From Methanocalculus chunghsingensis (lineage in GTDB: Archaea; Halobacteriota; Methanomicrobia; Methanomicrobiales; Methanocorpusculaceae): a stretch of DNA of 64,000 nt. Made by a program: the position numbers and the translations under genes. Positions 16,101 through 24,423 of this stretch are shown in pieces (position 1 is the stretch's first letter; each line of letters starts with the position of its first letter). The stretch spans positions 1-64,000 of the forward strand of contig NZ_JWHL01000005.1 in NCBI RefSeq assembly GCF_018132105.1, in the 5' to 3' direction. Under the pieces are notes generated by a model that was not told where the DNA came from, ran no database searches, and saw only the letters and a program-made list of their open reading frames with translations.

Positions 16101-18412
16101 CCGTTCACCTGGCCTGGCTGGTTGGCTGTGTAGTAGGTACCAAGCATAACAGAGTTGCCCTGGACAACCGAGCGGTTATAACCATAGTACTGCTCCCACC
16201 AGCCTTCATTCTGGTTTGTTATCTCCAGATTATAGCTATCAATACGGACCGAGCGGGTTGCTACATTTCCTGCAGGATTATCATCTCCTGCAATCGTTGC
16301 GGTCAGGGTCTGCTGTCCGGCAGTGTCCGGCTGCCATGTGTTGACGGTAAAGTATCTGGACTGGTATGCCCCAAGTGCAATCTCATCCTGCTCCCAGAGA
16401 ACAGCCCCGCCAGTCGTCACATTCGCGGAGACATTGACCGGGGTAGCTTTTGTATTCCAGACCGAGACCGAGAGGGAGACGGTTGAATCAACAGGGCCTG
16501 ATGTCGGTGCCCAGAGGGATACGCGGGCATCAGTCACCCGATCCTGGGTAAAGGTACCACCGGTGATCTCAAGCTCAAGGAAGTTGTTGTTATCTGTTCT
16601 GACAGTGGCAGCAGTGGTCGATCCAAAGTCAGCCGTCCTCCCAGCCTCAGACTGCGCCTGGAACCGGAGTGTTGCCACGGTCGTGTCGGTCGCATAATTG
16701 ACGTTTGTTCCCTCAACAAGCAGGCGGCCATACCCTGGATTGGTCACTGTCACACCTGTGGCAGGAGCCGAGCCGACATACCTGCAGACCGTTGGATCAT
16801 ACGTGACAGGAATGGAGAATGAACGAACCGGCGCTCCTGCAGAGACGTTGGAGAGGACGACAGGGACATCTTTGATCTCGGCACTTGCTCCGGTGACATG
16901 CGGCAGGATTACCGTGACAGGTTTAAATGAAGCAAATTCTGATGTAATCGTCTTGGAAACCTGCCCCTGGTCGGGATAGAGTATCCGCTCAGTGGGCTCT
17001 TCCTGTGCCTGGCCCCGGGAGTTCACCTCGACGGTGTAGGTCTTTGTACCCTTCGTCTTATCGAGCTGAATGGTCTCGCTTGCAGTCCAGTTTTCACCGG
17101 GTGCAAGGGCAGGGACAGAGATGAACTCATTGACCCCATCCCGTGCGACACGGAGGTACGTCGGGACTGCAGACACATCGCCGTCATTGCTGACACCATA
17201 GGTTACCCGGTGGGTTCCAGGGATGACATCGGCATTGATAACAGTCTGGCTCGATGGAAGCCCTTCAATCAGTGTTGTGTCAAGGACAGGAACGAGATCC
17301 GGATAGGTGACCCATGCCTGCATCTCGTGATAGTTGTTATCATATCGAATCTCCTCAAACGCCCGTGGTTCAGGGTTGATCTCGATGGCAATCTTCTTCA
17401 TACCGGTTGAGATATCCACCCCATGCGTAATCTCGAGGACCTGATAGTCAGGACCATCGTCAGCCACCCTTACATGAGTAATAGAAGAAGAAGGATCAAG
17501 TGTGATAGCAGTGTAAATTGTAAAATTACTATTAACCGGGATCGTGTACCCCAATAACTCCCAATTCTCACTCCTATCAACAAAGGTCATTCTGATTTTG
17601 AAATCCTGATTCACAGGTGCCCGGCCGACATTACGAATAACAAAGGTCGGATCCATCATGATGGTGCCGTTCTTGTACTTCTTGATATGATCCGGGGAGA
17701 TGATCTCATGGACCGCAAGATCCGGTAATTCGGGTGGCAGGATCGTCACGACGCCGGAATGCATCTTTTCCCAGTCAAAATCAACCGCGTCGAATCCATG
17801 ACTCCATTCAGCCCAGTTAAAATCAAGCCATGCCTCACCAGACACCCCGGACTCTGCCCTGACTGTGATCAGGACAATATCCTGTGGAGTAGCCCCGATA
17901 TTCAGAGGTGTCTCTGAAGGTATCGTTACGGCAACGCGAAGGAGACTCTCATGATGGTAACCAGGTCCTGTATAATACTCATACTCCTCCCCATAATCTT
18001 CCTCACCAAAGTGGGTAACATTATAGGTCACGAGCGTACCAGAAGGAAGACCGGGAGCCACGACGACATCCTCAATATCCACCATCTCTGATTCAAAGAA
18101 GATGAGAAACCCAACCCCTTCAACTCCGGTCACATTGGCAACCGAAACCGGGATATCCACAGTCTGGCCTGCCGGAACCTCATCAGATCCAATCCGGATT
18201 GTGGCATCCGAATTCTGATCTATCAGAGCCTGCAGACTGGTAGAATCAGTCTGTTTTGGTACATCTGCACCATATTCATCATTCAGCACAAAATAAGGAG
18301 GGTCAGAATACCCCCCCTCTTCAGTATCATTGCCATTTGCCCCGGCATATGCCACTCCGATAAGGCAGCATATGATGACGGCAACAGCAAGAAATCTCTG
18401 CAACTCACCCAT
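13184..18412 (-). CDS. Alpha-2-macroglobulin-like thioester protein with cohesin-like domains and C-terminal dockerin
   Basis: 1742 residues from ATG 18412, which has GTGATT five bases upstream (TTG 18418 is in frame). Order: signal peptide (1-24), cohesin-like domain (~45-225), two CARDB-like domains (~228-480), a second cohesin-like domain (~495-618), another CARDB-like domain (~622-727), a macroglobulin-like beta region (~740-890), a thioester domain with GCPEQ at Cys912-Gln915 and an alpha-toroid to ~1215 (YAESEATAYAILALN, NGRWGNTRATGAVVNTL), receptor-like beta domains, and a dockerin (~1676-1742) with loops DVDGSGTVTILD and DVQDTGMVTILD. Macroglobulins trap proteases or bond covalently to targets through a Cys-Gln thioester. 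The intact CxEQ suggests chemistry is retained. No lipobox was seen, so attachment is probably via the dockerin. Confidence 0.85.
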   Translation of the reverse strand: MGELQRFLAVAVIICCLIGVAYAGANGNDTEEGGYSDPPYFVLNDEYGADVPKQTDSTSLQALIDQNSDATIRIGSDEVPAGQTVDIPVSVANVTGVEGVGFLIFFESEMVDIEDVVVAPGLPSGTLVTYNVTHFGEEDYGEEYEYYTGPGYHHESLLRVAVTIPSETPLNIGATPQDIVLITVRAESGVSGEAWLDFNWAEWSHGFDAVDFDWEKMHSGVVTILPPELPDLAVHEIISPDHIKKYKNGTIMMDPTFVIRNVGRAPVNQDFKIRMTFVDRSENWELLGYTIPVNSNFTIYTAITLDPSSSITHVRVADDGPDYQVLEITHGVDISTGMKKIAIEINPEPRAFEEIRYDNNYHEMQAWVTYPDLVPVLDTTLIEGLPSSQTVINADVIPGTHRVTYGVSNDGDVSAVPTYLRVARDGVNEFISVPALAPGENWTASETIQLDKTKGTKTYTVEVNSRGQAQEEPTERILYPDQGQVSKTITSEFASFKPVTVILPHVTGASAEIKDVPVVLSNVSAGAPVRSFSIPVTYDPTVCRYVGSAPATGVTVTNPGYGRLLVEGTNVNYATDTTVATLRFQAQSEAGRTADFGSTTAATVRTDNNNFLELEITGGTFTQDRVTDARVSLWAPTSGPVDSTVSLSVSVWNTKATPVNVSANVTTGGAVLWEQDEIALGAYQSRYFTVNTWQPDTAGQQTLTATIAGDDNPAGNVATRSVRIDSYNLEITNQNEGWWEQYYGYNRSVVQGNSVMLGTYYTANQPGQVNGRLRMWGPDGTEIDLTQNNPIQMNYWNPAERTFYGYQSTWNSAIWYSIVPRELGTFTYSIELDAKGESDFVNGTLVVREPFVDIKVLRSTALDGTDAAGEINFEIFNRNPSEGREITITASAGAEGRTLQGLEYLIGYPHGCPEQTMSPAFAALRVKQYYAEHDGLTDSLNASVRRTMDQAFDRMKATSTANPQRLDTGRFSTADYGAWAWGTTSAPSLFYTLQPNYVFSELKKDMINDPGYWNVDIFNTTEINLSASTLWLIDQQIETGTHEGGWHSWGYISNRYEWTGFISEKFVGEFEFLTPATQVLVNQSLNRSADYLLTDGKDTPTTKALAFRIFGLHAIKEHYSDDQALVGEIDDKIPELRDALIADRKTDAAGNFYWEDGWYAESEATAYAILALNRSGLSTDDENIAGGLRYLISQYDSNGRWGNTRATGAVVNTLMELQVKTDFTFTANVGVNYGGNVIRAPETLTFDNANVRHSFTLTPQQVDDLYGDAVANRLGTIAITGKSDAGPDAVKMVVAVQSFEKVPLSVARATFGEVARIPEVFIDPIATDFFLDVTIPVADPAGLEIGDDVDVVFTVDNTGPGNINQTVMIIEIPISAGVNFTGADTGENSAYYLSNPSDPVSKVYLSHMVNRTAGRLYVYPGSDDESQPSIVAGEIKNFYVPLRFGESGSQTVEARVYPMYDDEWMAVGDATATIRGFGTLTVSAVDEDGDPVNADFYVNDISVGTGVNTTTIERIEDTYNVAIYGTGVDRWLNTTLRVNTGEVTDYSAQFVTDTGLPHITTVTGAAGDVLVMPPEIEETISETSTNHWNAAVTAKQIFNSTISSSGGIATIAVDVPTINRTLGTALVNDTVTFSYRNVTGWQGPFDVRDYISEGVVLISDLDTGQIDQIILTFEGRPLGDVDGSGTVTILDARDIAWSTVGSKQLSFNDRFYADVQDTGMVTILDARDVAWYTVGERDRYYQ

Positions 18413-18499
18413 AATCAATCACTTCTCGACTGTCATTCTGTATATGCTAATACATTTCCCGAATCTACTTAAATCTTCTCTCATTTTTCGCTGATATGG

Positions 18500-18506
18500 A
18501 AAAAAA
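18500..18506 (-). terminator. T7 terminator after the subtilase gene
   Basis: Seven A on the plus strand, directly adjacent to the stop codon of the 18507-23498 gene and upstream of the promoter region of the macroglobulin-like gene. Confidence 0.55.
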
Positions 18507-21500
18507 TCAGAGGTCATTTATCTTCCCCACATAGAAGTACGCAATCTTAGCCGCATCATTCCCATCAACTGACCCCGAATTATCAAAGTCCGCCTCGGGA
18601 TCTTCGGTTGTCAGTCCGGCAACCATCCAGGCGACCTTAGAGACATCCCCGATATCGATCCGGTCGTTCCTGTTGAAGTCGCCCCGCAGATGGACGGAGA
18701 GATCTCCATCCTCCTGAATGCGGAAGATTTCATACGCAAAGGTATCTGGAGACCATTCAGCGCCGGTGATCTCTATTGGCGCAGCACCAACCTTCTGGCC
18801 AGCCTCAAATCTGATATCGATGATCCCGGTGAGATCGATAAAGTCACGTTCTCTGGTGAGGGTCATCGAGATATCGGCCCTGCCGGTGGTGTTGTCAATA
18901 TCATAGATCAGCTGGTAGAGATCATCCGCAACCGATGCATTCGGAGTGATTTCAACCAGCTCAACGAGCGTCTGATCAAACGTCAGATTGACGCCAAACG
19001 CGATGGCGCCCTGAATCTGTTCGACCGAGATCCCGGTTGTCCTGTTCATACCTGTGGCGATATCAAGGTCACCAACCTGGACACGGCTTGGGACATGGAC
19101 AGTGATATACCCTTCTTTTGTGATCGTATCACTCCCCTGCTCATTTGTAACGGTCAGGGTCACATTGTACTGCCCCGGAGTCCCATAGAGCTTCACCGGG
19201 TGGCGATCAGTTGATGTCGTTCCATCCCCGAAGTTCCACTCCCATGATGTCGGGGTGCCGGTAGATGTATCACTGAACCTGATTGTCAGGGGAGCGGTTC
19301 CGGTGGCCGGCACTCCGACGAAGTTCGCCGTTGGTGCAACCGGCTCAGGACCGACAGACTGGACAGAATACCCAGAGAGTGTCGTAAAGACGTGATCCGG
19401 CGTTCCGCCACCGATCTCCCAGTAGAGATAGCCGTTCTCCGGGATATACATCTTCAGAGTGGCGGCCCCGTCGGCACCGGTTGTTGTGACATCCACACCA
19501 CCATACTCAGAGAAGAGAGAGGGTAATTCCTCGTAATATGCATATGGACCGACACTATCATAGGTCAGATAGACGGGCACACCGGCCCGGCCATCCGTCA
19601 TCCGGACGGTCACATCAACAAGGCCCGCCTGCTCAACAAACAGAGGGGGCGGGTTCTCAACAACGAGCGGGGTTGCTCCGATGAACATCGAATATGACCA
19701 CCAGTTGCCCTGGCTGTAGTTGCCACGATAGAAGTAATCCTTCATATCAAGGGTGATCAGATACGACCCAAACGGCAGGGCAGCTGCAAACTCACCATCC
19801 CCGGTGATAGACTCTGAATGGATAGTTGCAGCCTGCCGGTATCCGTGATCTGAATCCCAGCCCGTTTTCACATCCTGCCGTGAGACCTCAAAGATACCGG
19901 GCATCGGAATCGGATCTCCTGCCTGATCAATGATTGTTACATCCCCCATCAGGATGCCATCATCACCCCCAGGAATGTACTCTCCGGTCATAACAGGCCA
20001 TTCGTACGGCGGATAGACATACGTATACGCATAGGCGTCACCTGAGATGCCAATAACCTGGATACCATTCCCGGACCATTCACCTTCAAACCTGATATCA
20101 ACCGGGAGGGAGGCATACCCATACCCGTCAGCCCCCGTCGTCACAACGGCAGACTGGTCGCTTGTATAGAGATAGACCGTTCCGGCAACAGGCTCGCCGG
20201 TCTCGGGATTCCAGAGCTGGCAGGTGACATTCATCTCGGTTCCCGGCACGATACTCTTCTGATCAGACGAGAATCCGCCAGCCCAGTCACCGCGGATGGA
20301 GATCGCCTGGGACGGTATGGTATCCGGGGCGACTGGATGGTGTGTAAACGGCCAGAGATCGACAATGATGAGCGCAATTGACCCCATCATTTCCGAGTTG
20401 ACCCCACTCTCACCATAGAAATCGCTCCCGGCAATGACGATGCCAAGATATGCACCCTCAGGGACCGGGATATCCGCCTTCCCGATACCGTTCTTCAAGA
20501 GATACGGAACGGTGATGAAATCCATCTGCAGATTCTCGATCTCAGCAAGGAGATCCCGGTACCCGGGTGTCATCTGCTCGACCTCTCCTTCAAGAAGCCG
20601 GTGCATTTCTACTGGATATTCTGCCGAGAGAGACCGGACATCTGCTTCAGAGAGCCATATGATCGGAAGTTCCCGTGTCTCGTCAGGAGCAGGCGTTGCA
20701 TTCAGCGGTGAATACCGCTTCACAAGAACGGGTGTGGTACTCTTCGGGGCAGCACGGGATACAACCGGTTGTATCTCCTCTTTGAACCAGTCATCATCAA
20801 AGAACGTGACCTCTCCTACATAGAGAACCTCTGATGCATCAGCTATCGGAGAGACTTTCATCTCACCATAATAGGAGGATATCGTCGATCCGTCTATCTC
20901 ATGCTCGATCACTCCGTTGACCGGCGTGAGCGTCTCATTCACGAACTCTTCCTGCCAGGTGCCGAAGATAAACCGCAGATCACCTGTATACGGCTCCATC
21001 GTCACCGGATCAACGAAGGTATACTTCACTGGAATGGTCGAGTTCTGGAGGGCTTCATACCGCTTCCAGGGAGTATCTATCAGCAGAAGCTCCTGCGAAT
21101 GGCTATTCCGGGTATATATCCATCCCGAAACGACATTGCCATGATCGTCAGTCACCTGATAATCATACTCATATGCAGTCGGAACAAACGAAACCGTCAC
21201 CATCCCTGAGGCATCCGTCATGACGGTTGTATTCAGAACCTCATCGTCCCCGGCCCGGATAAGGAACTGAACAGGTTCATCCTGAGAAGGAGTGCCGTTC
21301 CAGACGATTGCGGTGATAACATTCTCTTCACCAGGCTTCAGGTACTCATACCCAAATCCGGCATGCAGCCGGGGACCATCATAAACCGGGGGAGCAAGCG
21401 GCTCTGTTGCATTCACAGCAGCCCAGGCACTCACCCTGCCGTAGCCATAGTCGTTGTCGGGGCCTTCTGGCCCGAGATCGACGGCGGTGCTGGTCAGAAT

Positions 21501-23498
21501 TGATCGGATATCCTCAGGCTCCAGATCCGGGTTCACCTGCAGGAGCAGGGCAGCCACACCGGCAACATGCGGGCATGCCATCGAGGTGCCGCTCATGGTG
21601 CGATAGAGCTCCCCATCCCGTGTCGATGCAGAGAGGACCTGTGTTCCCGGTGCAACGACATCCGGCTTGATGATGGTATCCGCACCCCAGCCGACCGGTC
21701 CCCGGCTGCTATATGGAGCGATATAATCCTGCATAGACCCGGTTGCACCGACATGAATCGCTGCCGGAGTTGCAGGGCCACTGACCGTCCGGAGACCAAA
21801 TTCCCCATCGTTTCCGGTGGAGGTGACAAAGGTCACGCCATCGGCGACGATCTGATCGACCGTCTGGGACTGGAGGGATGTTCCATTATCTGTATAATAC
21901 ACAATCCATTCAATGGAAACCGGATACTCCTCTTTCGTCCGGCTCCAGCCATCCTCGGGATCTGCCTCCCACCCGGTATCCCCGGATGCATCATCATAGA
22001 ACCCGATCTCAGGGATCGCCATCCAGTCAATATACCAGCCGGCATTGATAACTGACCCATCAGTCTCATACCGGAGGCGGAGGTCAAAATAGCTCAGCTG
22101 GTACTGGCCATCCTGTTGCCAGAGATACTCTGTGAGATTGGCAGTATAGACACCATCACCAGTACCGGTAAATTCCAGGATGACATCCCATGAAGAGGTC
22201 CCGACATTATAAACCTCGAGATACCCAAAATCCCAGCTACTTTCGATATCGTACCAGGTTTCCATTTCAAAGGTTGCCGAGTCAAGAACCCCGACATAGT
22301 CCGAGTAATCAAACCTCTGATAGAGCACATTATCGAGGTTATCCCCCTTTCCGGAATGCCAGACCCTGTTGCTCGCATTTATTGAAGGATAGGCAGCATT
22401 CAGGGTCCAGTTACCGGCAGGCAGGGCCTCATCACCGATGAATTTCAGCATCACATATCCCGGAGGATTCGGGAAAGAAAGCCAGTCACAATCAACACCG
22501 GAATACACAGTACCATCGGGTCGCATCATCGTCAGCTCGAGATCGGCAAACGGAGCCTCTTCACCCATGAGGAGAATAAACGATGGATCATAGCCGTCTC
22601 CGTCATTGGTTACCTCAAAGGAAATATCAACGCCTTCGGGGCTTTCACAAACCACATACTCGGAGAAGGTATCATACCATCTGCTCCCTCCACTGTACGA
22701 GATCAGATCAGCACCAAGCTCCACAGCCGTTTCAAACCCGGCAATGATCGTCGAGGTTTGTCCAGAACCGTTTGCGTCGAAGACCTTAACACCGATCAGA
22801 TCAGCACCCGGCGCCACTCCGGTGTAGACCCCCCCGGCACCGGTTCCGGCAACCGTCCCGGCACAATGGGTTCCATGGCCAGCATCATCATAGGGTTCAT
22901 CCAGATCATTCACCAGATCGACCCAGCCGATGATCTTCCCTGCAAGGTCCGGGTGCCCGGAATCGATGCCGGTATCAACGACCGCGACCGTCACCCCGGT
23001 CCCATCGATTCCGTTTGACCAGACATCAGGAGCCTCAATCCAGGAGAGACCCCATGCAATATCATCCTCTGCCGGATGCGACGGATCGATCCATTCGACC
23101 TCAGCAGATCCGGGTTTGAAGAACTGCATCTCCCGCTCACCCTTTTCAGGTTTGGTCAGGAGATCCAGTGTCACAATCCGGTCCGGTACGACCCGGGCAA
23201 CATCCCTCCGGGCGGCGACCTGTTTGACCTGATCCTCGGTGAGGGTCGCTGCAATCGCATTGACAGACCAGAGTGGCCGCACCTCACCCACCCCCATACT
23301 TTTAAGGGATGTTACGACATTTCGTTGCGATTCCGCCGCAAACATAGCGAGTTCTGCAGACCCTGCTCCATGAGCGGGCTGCTCTTTCATAACAATAATA
23401 ACCTGCTGCGAATCACCGGAAAACGGTGCTGCAGACCCGGTTCCCACAAAGAGAAGGAGAACCAGTGCAAAAATAATAATGGCAGAACGTGCAGACAT
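18507..23498 (-). CDS. Secreted subtilisin-like protease (S8) with PKD, cohesin-like and dockerin domains
   Basis: 1663 residues from ATG 23498 (a GTG at 23507 is in frame). A signal peptide (1-23) is followed by an I9-type propeptide (~30-110) and an S8 domain with Asp175 (VVDTGIDSGHPDL), His208 (HGTHCAG) and Ser639 (GTSMACPHVAG). The oxyanion Asn is in FVTSTGND. About 280 residues are inserted between His and the oxyanion region, resembling a jelly-roll domain. Downstream are several beta domains, a carboxypeptidase-regulatory-like region, a PKD domain (~1389-1470, WNFGDG), a cohesin-like domain (~1472-1598) and a dockerin (~1600-1663; loops DFNRNDRIDIGD and DFDNSGSVDGND). It should be an active extracellular endopeptidase docked on the cell surface. 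Probable roles are peptide scavenging, processing of surface proteins or defence. Confidence 0.92.
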   Translation of the reverse strand: MSARSAIIIFALVLLLFVGTGSAAPFSGDSQQVIIVMKEQPAHGAGSAELAMFAAESQRNVVTSLKSMGVGEVRPLWSVNAIAATLTEDQVKQVAARRDVARVVPDRIVTLDLLTKPEKGEREMQFFKPGSAEVEWIDPSHPAEDDIAWGLSWIEAPDVWSNGIDGTGVTVAVVDTGIDSGHPDLAGKIIGWVDLVNDLDEPYDDAGHGTHCAGTVAGTGAGGVYTGVAPGADLIGVKVFDANGSGQTSTIIAGFETAVELGADLISYSGGSRWYDTFSEYVVCESPEGVDISFEVTNDGDGYDPSFILLMGEEAPFADLELTMMRPDGTVYSGVDCDWLSFPNPPGYVMLKFIGDEALPAGNWTLNAAYPSINASNRVWHSGKGDNLDNVLYQRFDYSDYVGVLDSATFEMETWYDIESSWDFGYLEVYNVGTSSWDVILEFTGTGDGVYTANLTEYLWQQDGQYQLSYFDLRLRYETDGSVINAGWYIDWMAIPEIGFYDDASGDTGWEADPEDGWSRTKEEYPVSIEWIVYYTDNGTSLQSQTVDQIVADGVTFVTSTGNDGEFGLRTVSGPATPAAIHVGATGSMQDYIAPYSSRGPVGWGADTIIKPDVVAPGTQVLSASTRDGELYRTMSGTSMACPHVAGVAALLLQVNPDLEPEDIRSILTSTAVDLGPEGPDNDYGYGRVSAWAAVNATEPLAPPVYDGPRLHAGFGYEYLKPGEENVITAIVWNGTPSQDEPVQFLIRAGDDEVLNTTVMTDASGMVTVSFVPTAYEYDYQVTDDHGNVVSGWIYTRNSHSQELLLIDTPWKRYEALQNSTIPVKYTFVDPVTMEPYTGDLRFIFGTWQEEFVNETLTPVNGVIEHEIDGSTISSYYGEMKVSPIADASEVLYVGEVTFFDDDWFKEEIQPVVSRAAPKSTTPVLVKRYSPLNATPAPDETRELPIIWLSEADVRSLSAEYPVEMHRLLEGEVEQMTPGYRDLLAEIENLQMDFITVPYLLKNGIGKADIPVPEGAYLGIVIAGSDFYGESGVNSEMMGSIALIIVDLWPFTHHPVAPDTIPSQAISIRGDWAGGFSSDQKSIVPGTEMNVTCQLWNPETGEPVAGTVYLYTSDQSAVVTTGADGYGYASLPVDIRFEGEWSGNGIQVIGISGDAYAYTYVYPPYEWPVMTGEYIPGGDDGILMGDVTIIDQAGDPIPMPGIFEVSRQDVKTGWDSDHGYRQAATIHSESITGDGEFAAALPFGSYLITLDMKDYFYRGNYSQGNWWSYSMFIGATPLVVENPPPLFVEQAGLVDVTVRMTDGRAGVPVYLTYDSVGPYAYYEELPSLFSEYGGVDVTTTGADGAATLKMYIPENGYLYWEIGGGTPDHVFTTLSGYSVQSVGPEPVAPTANFVGVPATGTAPLTIRFSDTSTGTPTSWEWNFGDGTTSTDRHPVKLYGTPGQYNVTLTVTNEQGSDTITKEGYITVHVPSRVQVGDLDIATGMNRTTGISVEQIQGAIAFGVNLTFDQTLVELVEITPNASVADDLYQLIYDIDNTTGRADISMTLTRERDFIDLTGIIDIRFEAGQKVGAAPIEITGAEWSPDTFAYEIFRIQEDGDLSVHLRGDFNRNDRIDIGDVSKVAWMVAGLTTEDPEADFDNSGSVDGNDAAKIAYFYVGKINDL

Positions 23499-23575
23499 AG
23501 AGACCACGTCAGGGCTATATCCACACTCATTGGTTATAATAACTTTTATGAGATCTTTAATATATTATATTATTT

Positions 23576-24343
23576 TTATTTATATTTCATAATTTTTCGA
23601 ATGAATGGAATCATAAACAGCCCGGAAATACAGGCAACCGAGAGAGGAGCAGGGGTCGGTTCGGGAACCGCAGGTTCCTCACCCGGTACGACAGGGTCGG
23701 AGGTCAGATCCGGAATGGGTGTAACCGTAGGTGCAGCAGTAGACTCCGGCAATGCGGGAAGTTCCACCGGATCATCTGAGGTAAAGAAATCACCGGGATC
23801 ATAGGTGGTTACAGGAGCCGGACTCGCTACTCCCGAACCTCCCCCTGAGGACGATGGCTGGGATGTGGGTGATGGTGTCGCACCAGGTGCGATGGTACTC
23901 GCAATCTCCCCTCCATTGACATCATCAAACTCAATGGAAGCAAATGCAGGAAAGTCGCTCCAGCGGGCATTGGAGAGGCTCAGAGGAGTCGTTCCCGCGG
24001 CTACTGATGAAAATGAAACCAGAACAACTCCGTCCGGAGACGCAATTGTCACAGGATCGGGAAAGATGACAAGAACTCGTGCAGTACCCGGAGTATTCAT
24101 ATTGGTCGTCATTGAGACGCCCTGGTAGTCATCTGCCTTGCTGATGGATGCGATCTGCACAATATCGGGATCATAGGCGAGATCAAACTGAATGCTCGTT
24201 GCCGATGCAATGCCGGAGACCTTTACCTCCAGGAGAGATTCATCGGCACGACCTGAATCAATCTCAATGACTGATGCCGCATGAACCGTGCCGACCATGA
24301 CGAGCAACAGACAGACAAGTACGCCAAATGAACGAATATTCAT
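23576..24343 (-). CDS. Membrane-anchored cohesin-like surface protein
   Basis: 255 residues from ATG 24343. The open frame extends to 24514, but only the later start gives a signal peptide (MNIRSFGVLVCLLLVMVG), and GTGATT lies upstream. The mature part has one cohesin-like domain (~25-140: IQFDLAYDPDIVQIASI, VLVIFPDPVTI, VLVSFSSVAAG, then LSNARWSDF). A ~90-residue linker rich in Ser, Pro, Thr and Gly and a C-terminal membrane helix (ACISGLFMIPFI) with basic end RKIMKYK follow. It lies 77 bases upstream of the subtilase in the same direction and is divergent from a DUF1616 gene. The layout matches the anchored receptor encoded at 12416-13165, so it is a candidate docking site for the neighbouring protease. 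Confidence 0.75.
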   Translation of the reverse strand: MNIRSFGVLVCLLLVMVGTVHAASVIEIDSGRADESLLEVKVSGIASATSIQFDLAYDPDIVQIASISKADDYQGVSMTTNMNTPGTARVLVIFPDPVTIASPDGVVLVSFSSVAAGTTPLSLSNARWSDFPAFASIEFDDVNGGEIASTIAPGATPSPTSQPSSSGGGSGVASPAPVTTYDPGDFFTSDDPVELPALPESTAAPTVTPIPDLTSDPVVPGEEPAVPEPTPAPLSVACISGLFMIPFIRKIMKYK

Positions 24344-24423
24344 GTAATAATCACGATCTTTTATCCACAAATAGCTAACGGTACAATTCAATCCCGGATA
24401 TCGGCATCTTTTTTTCCGATGTG

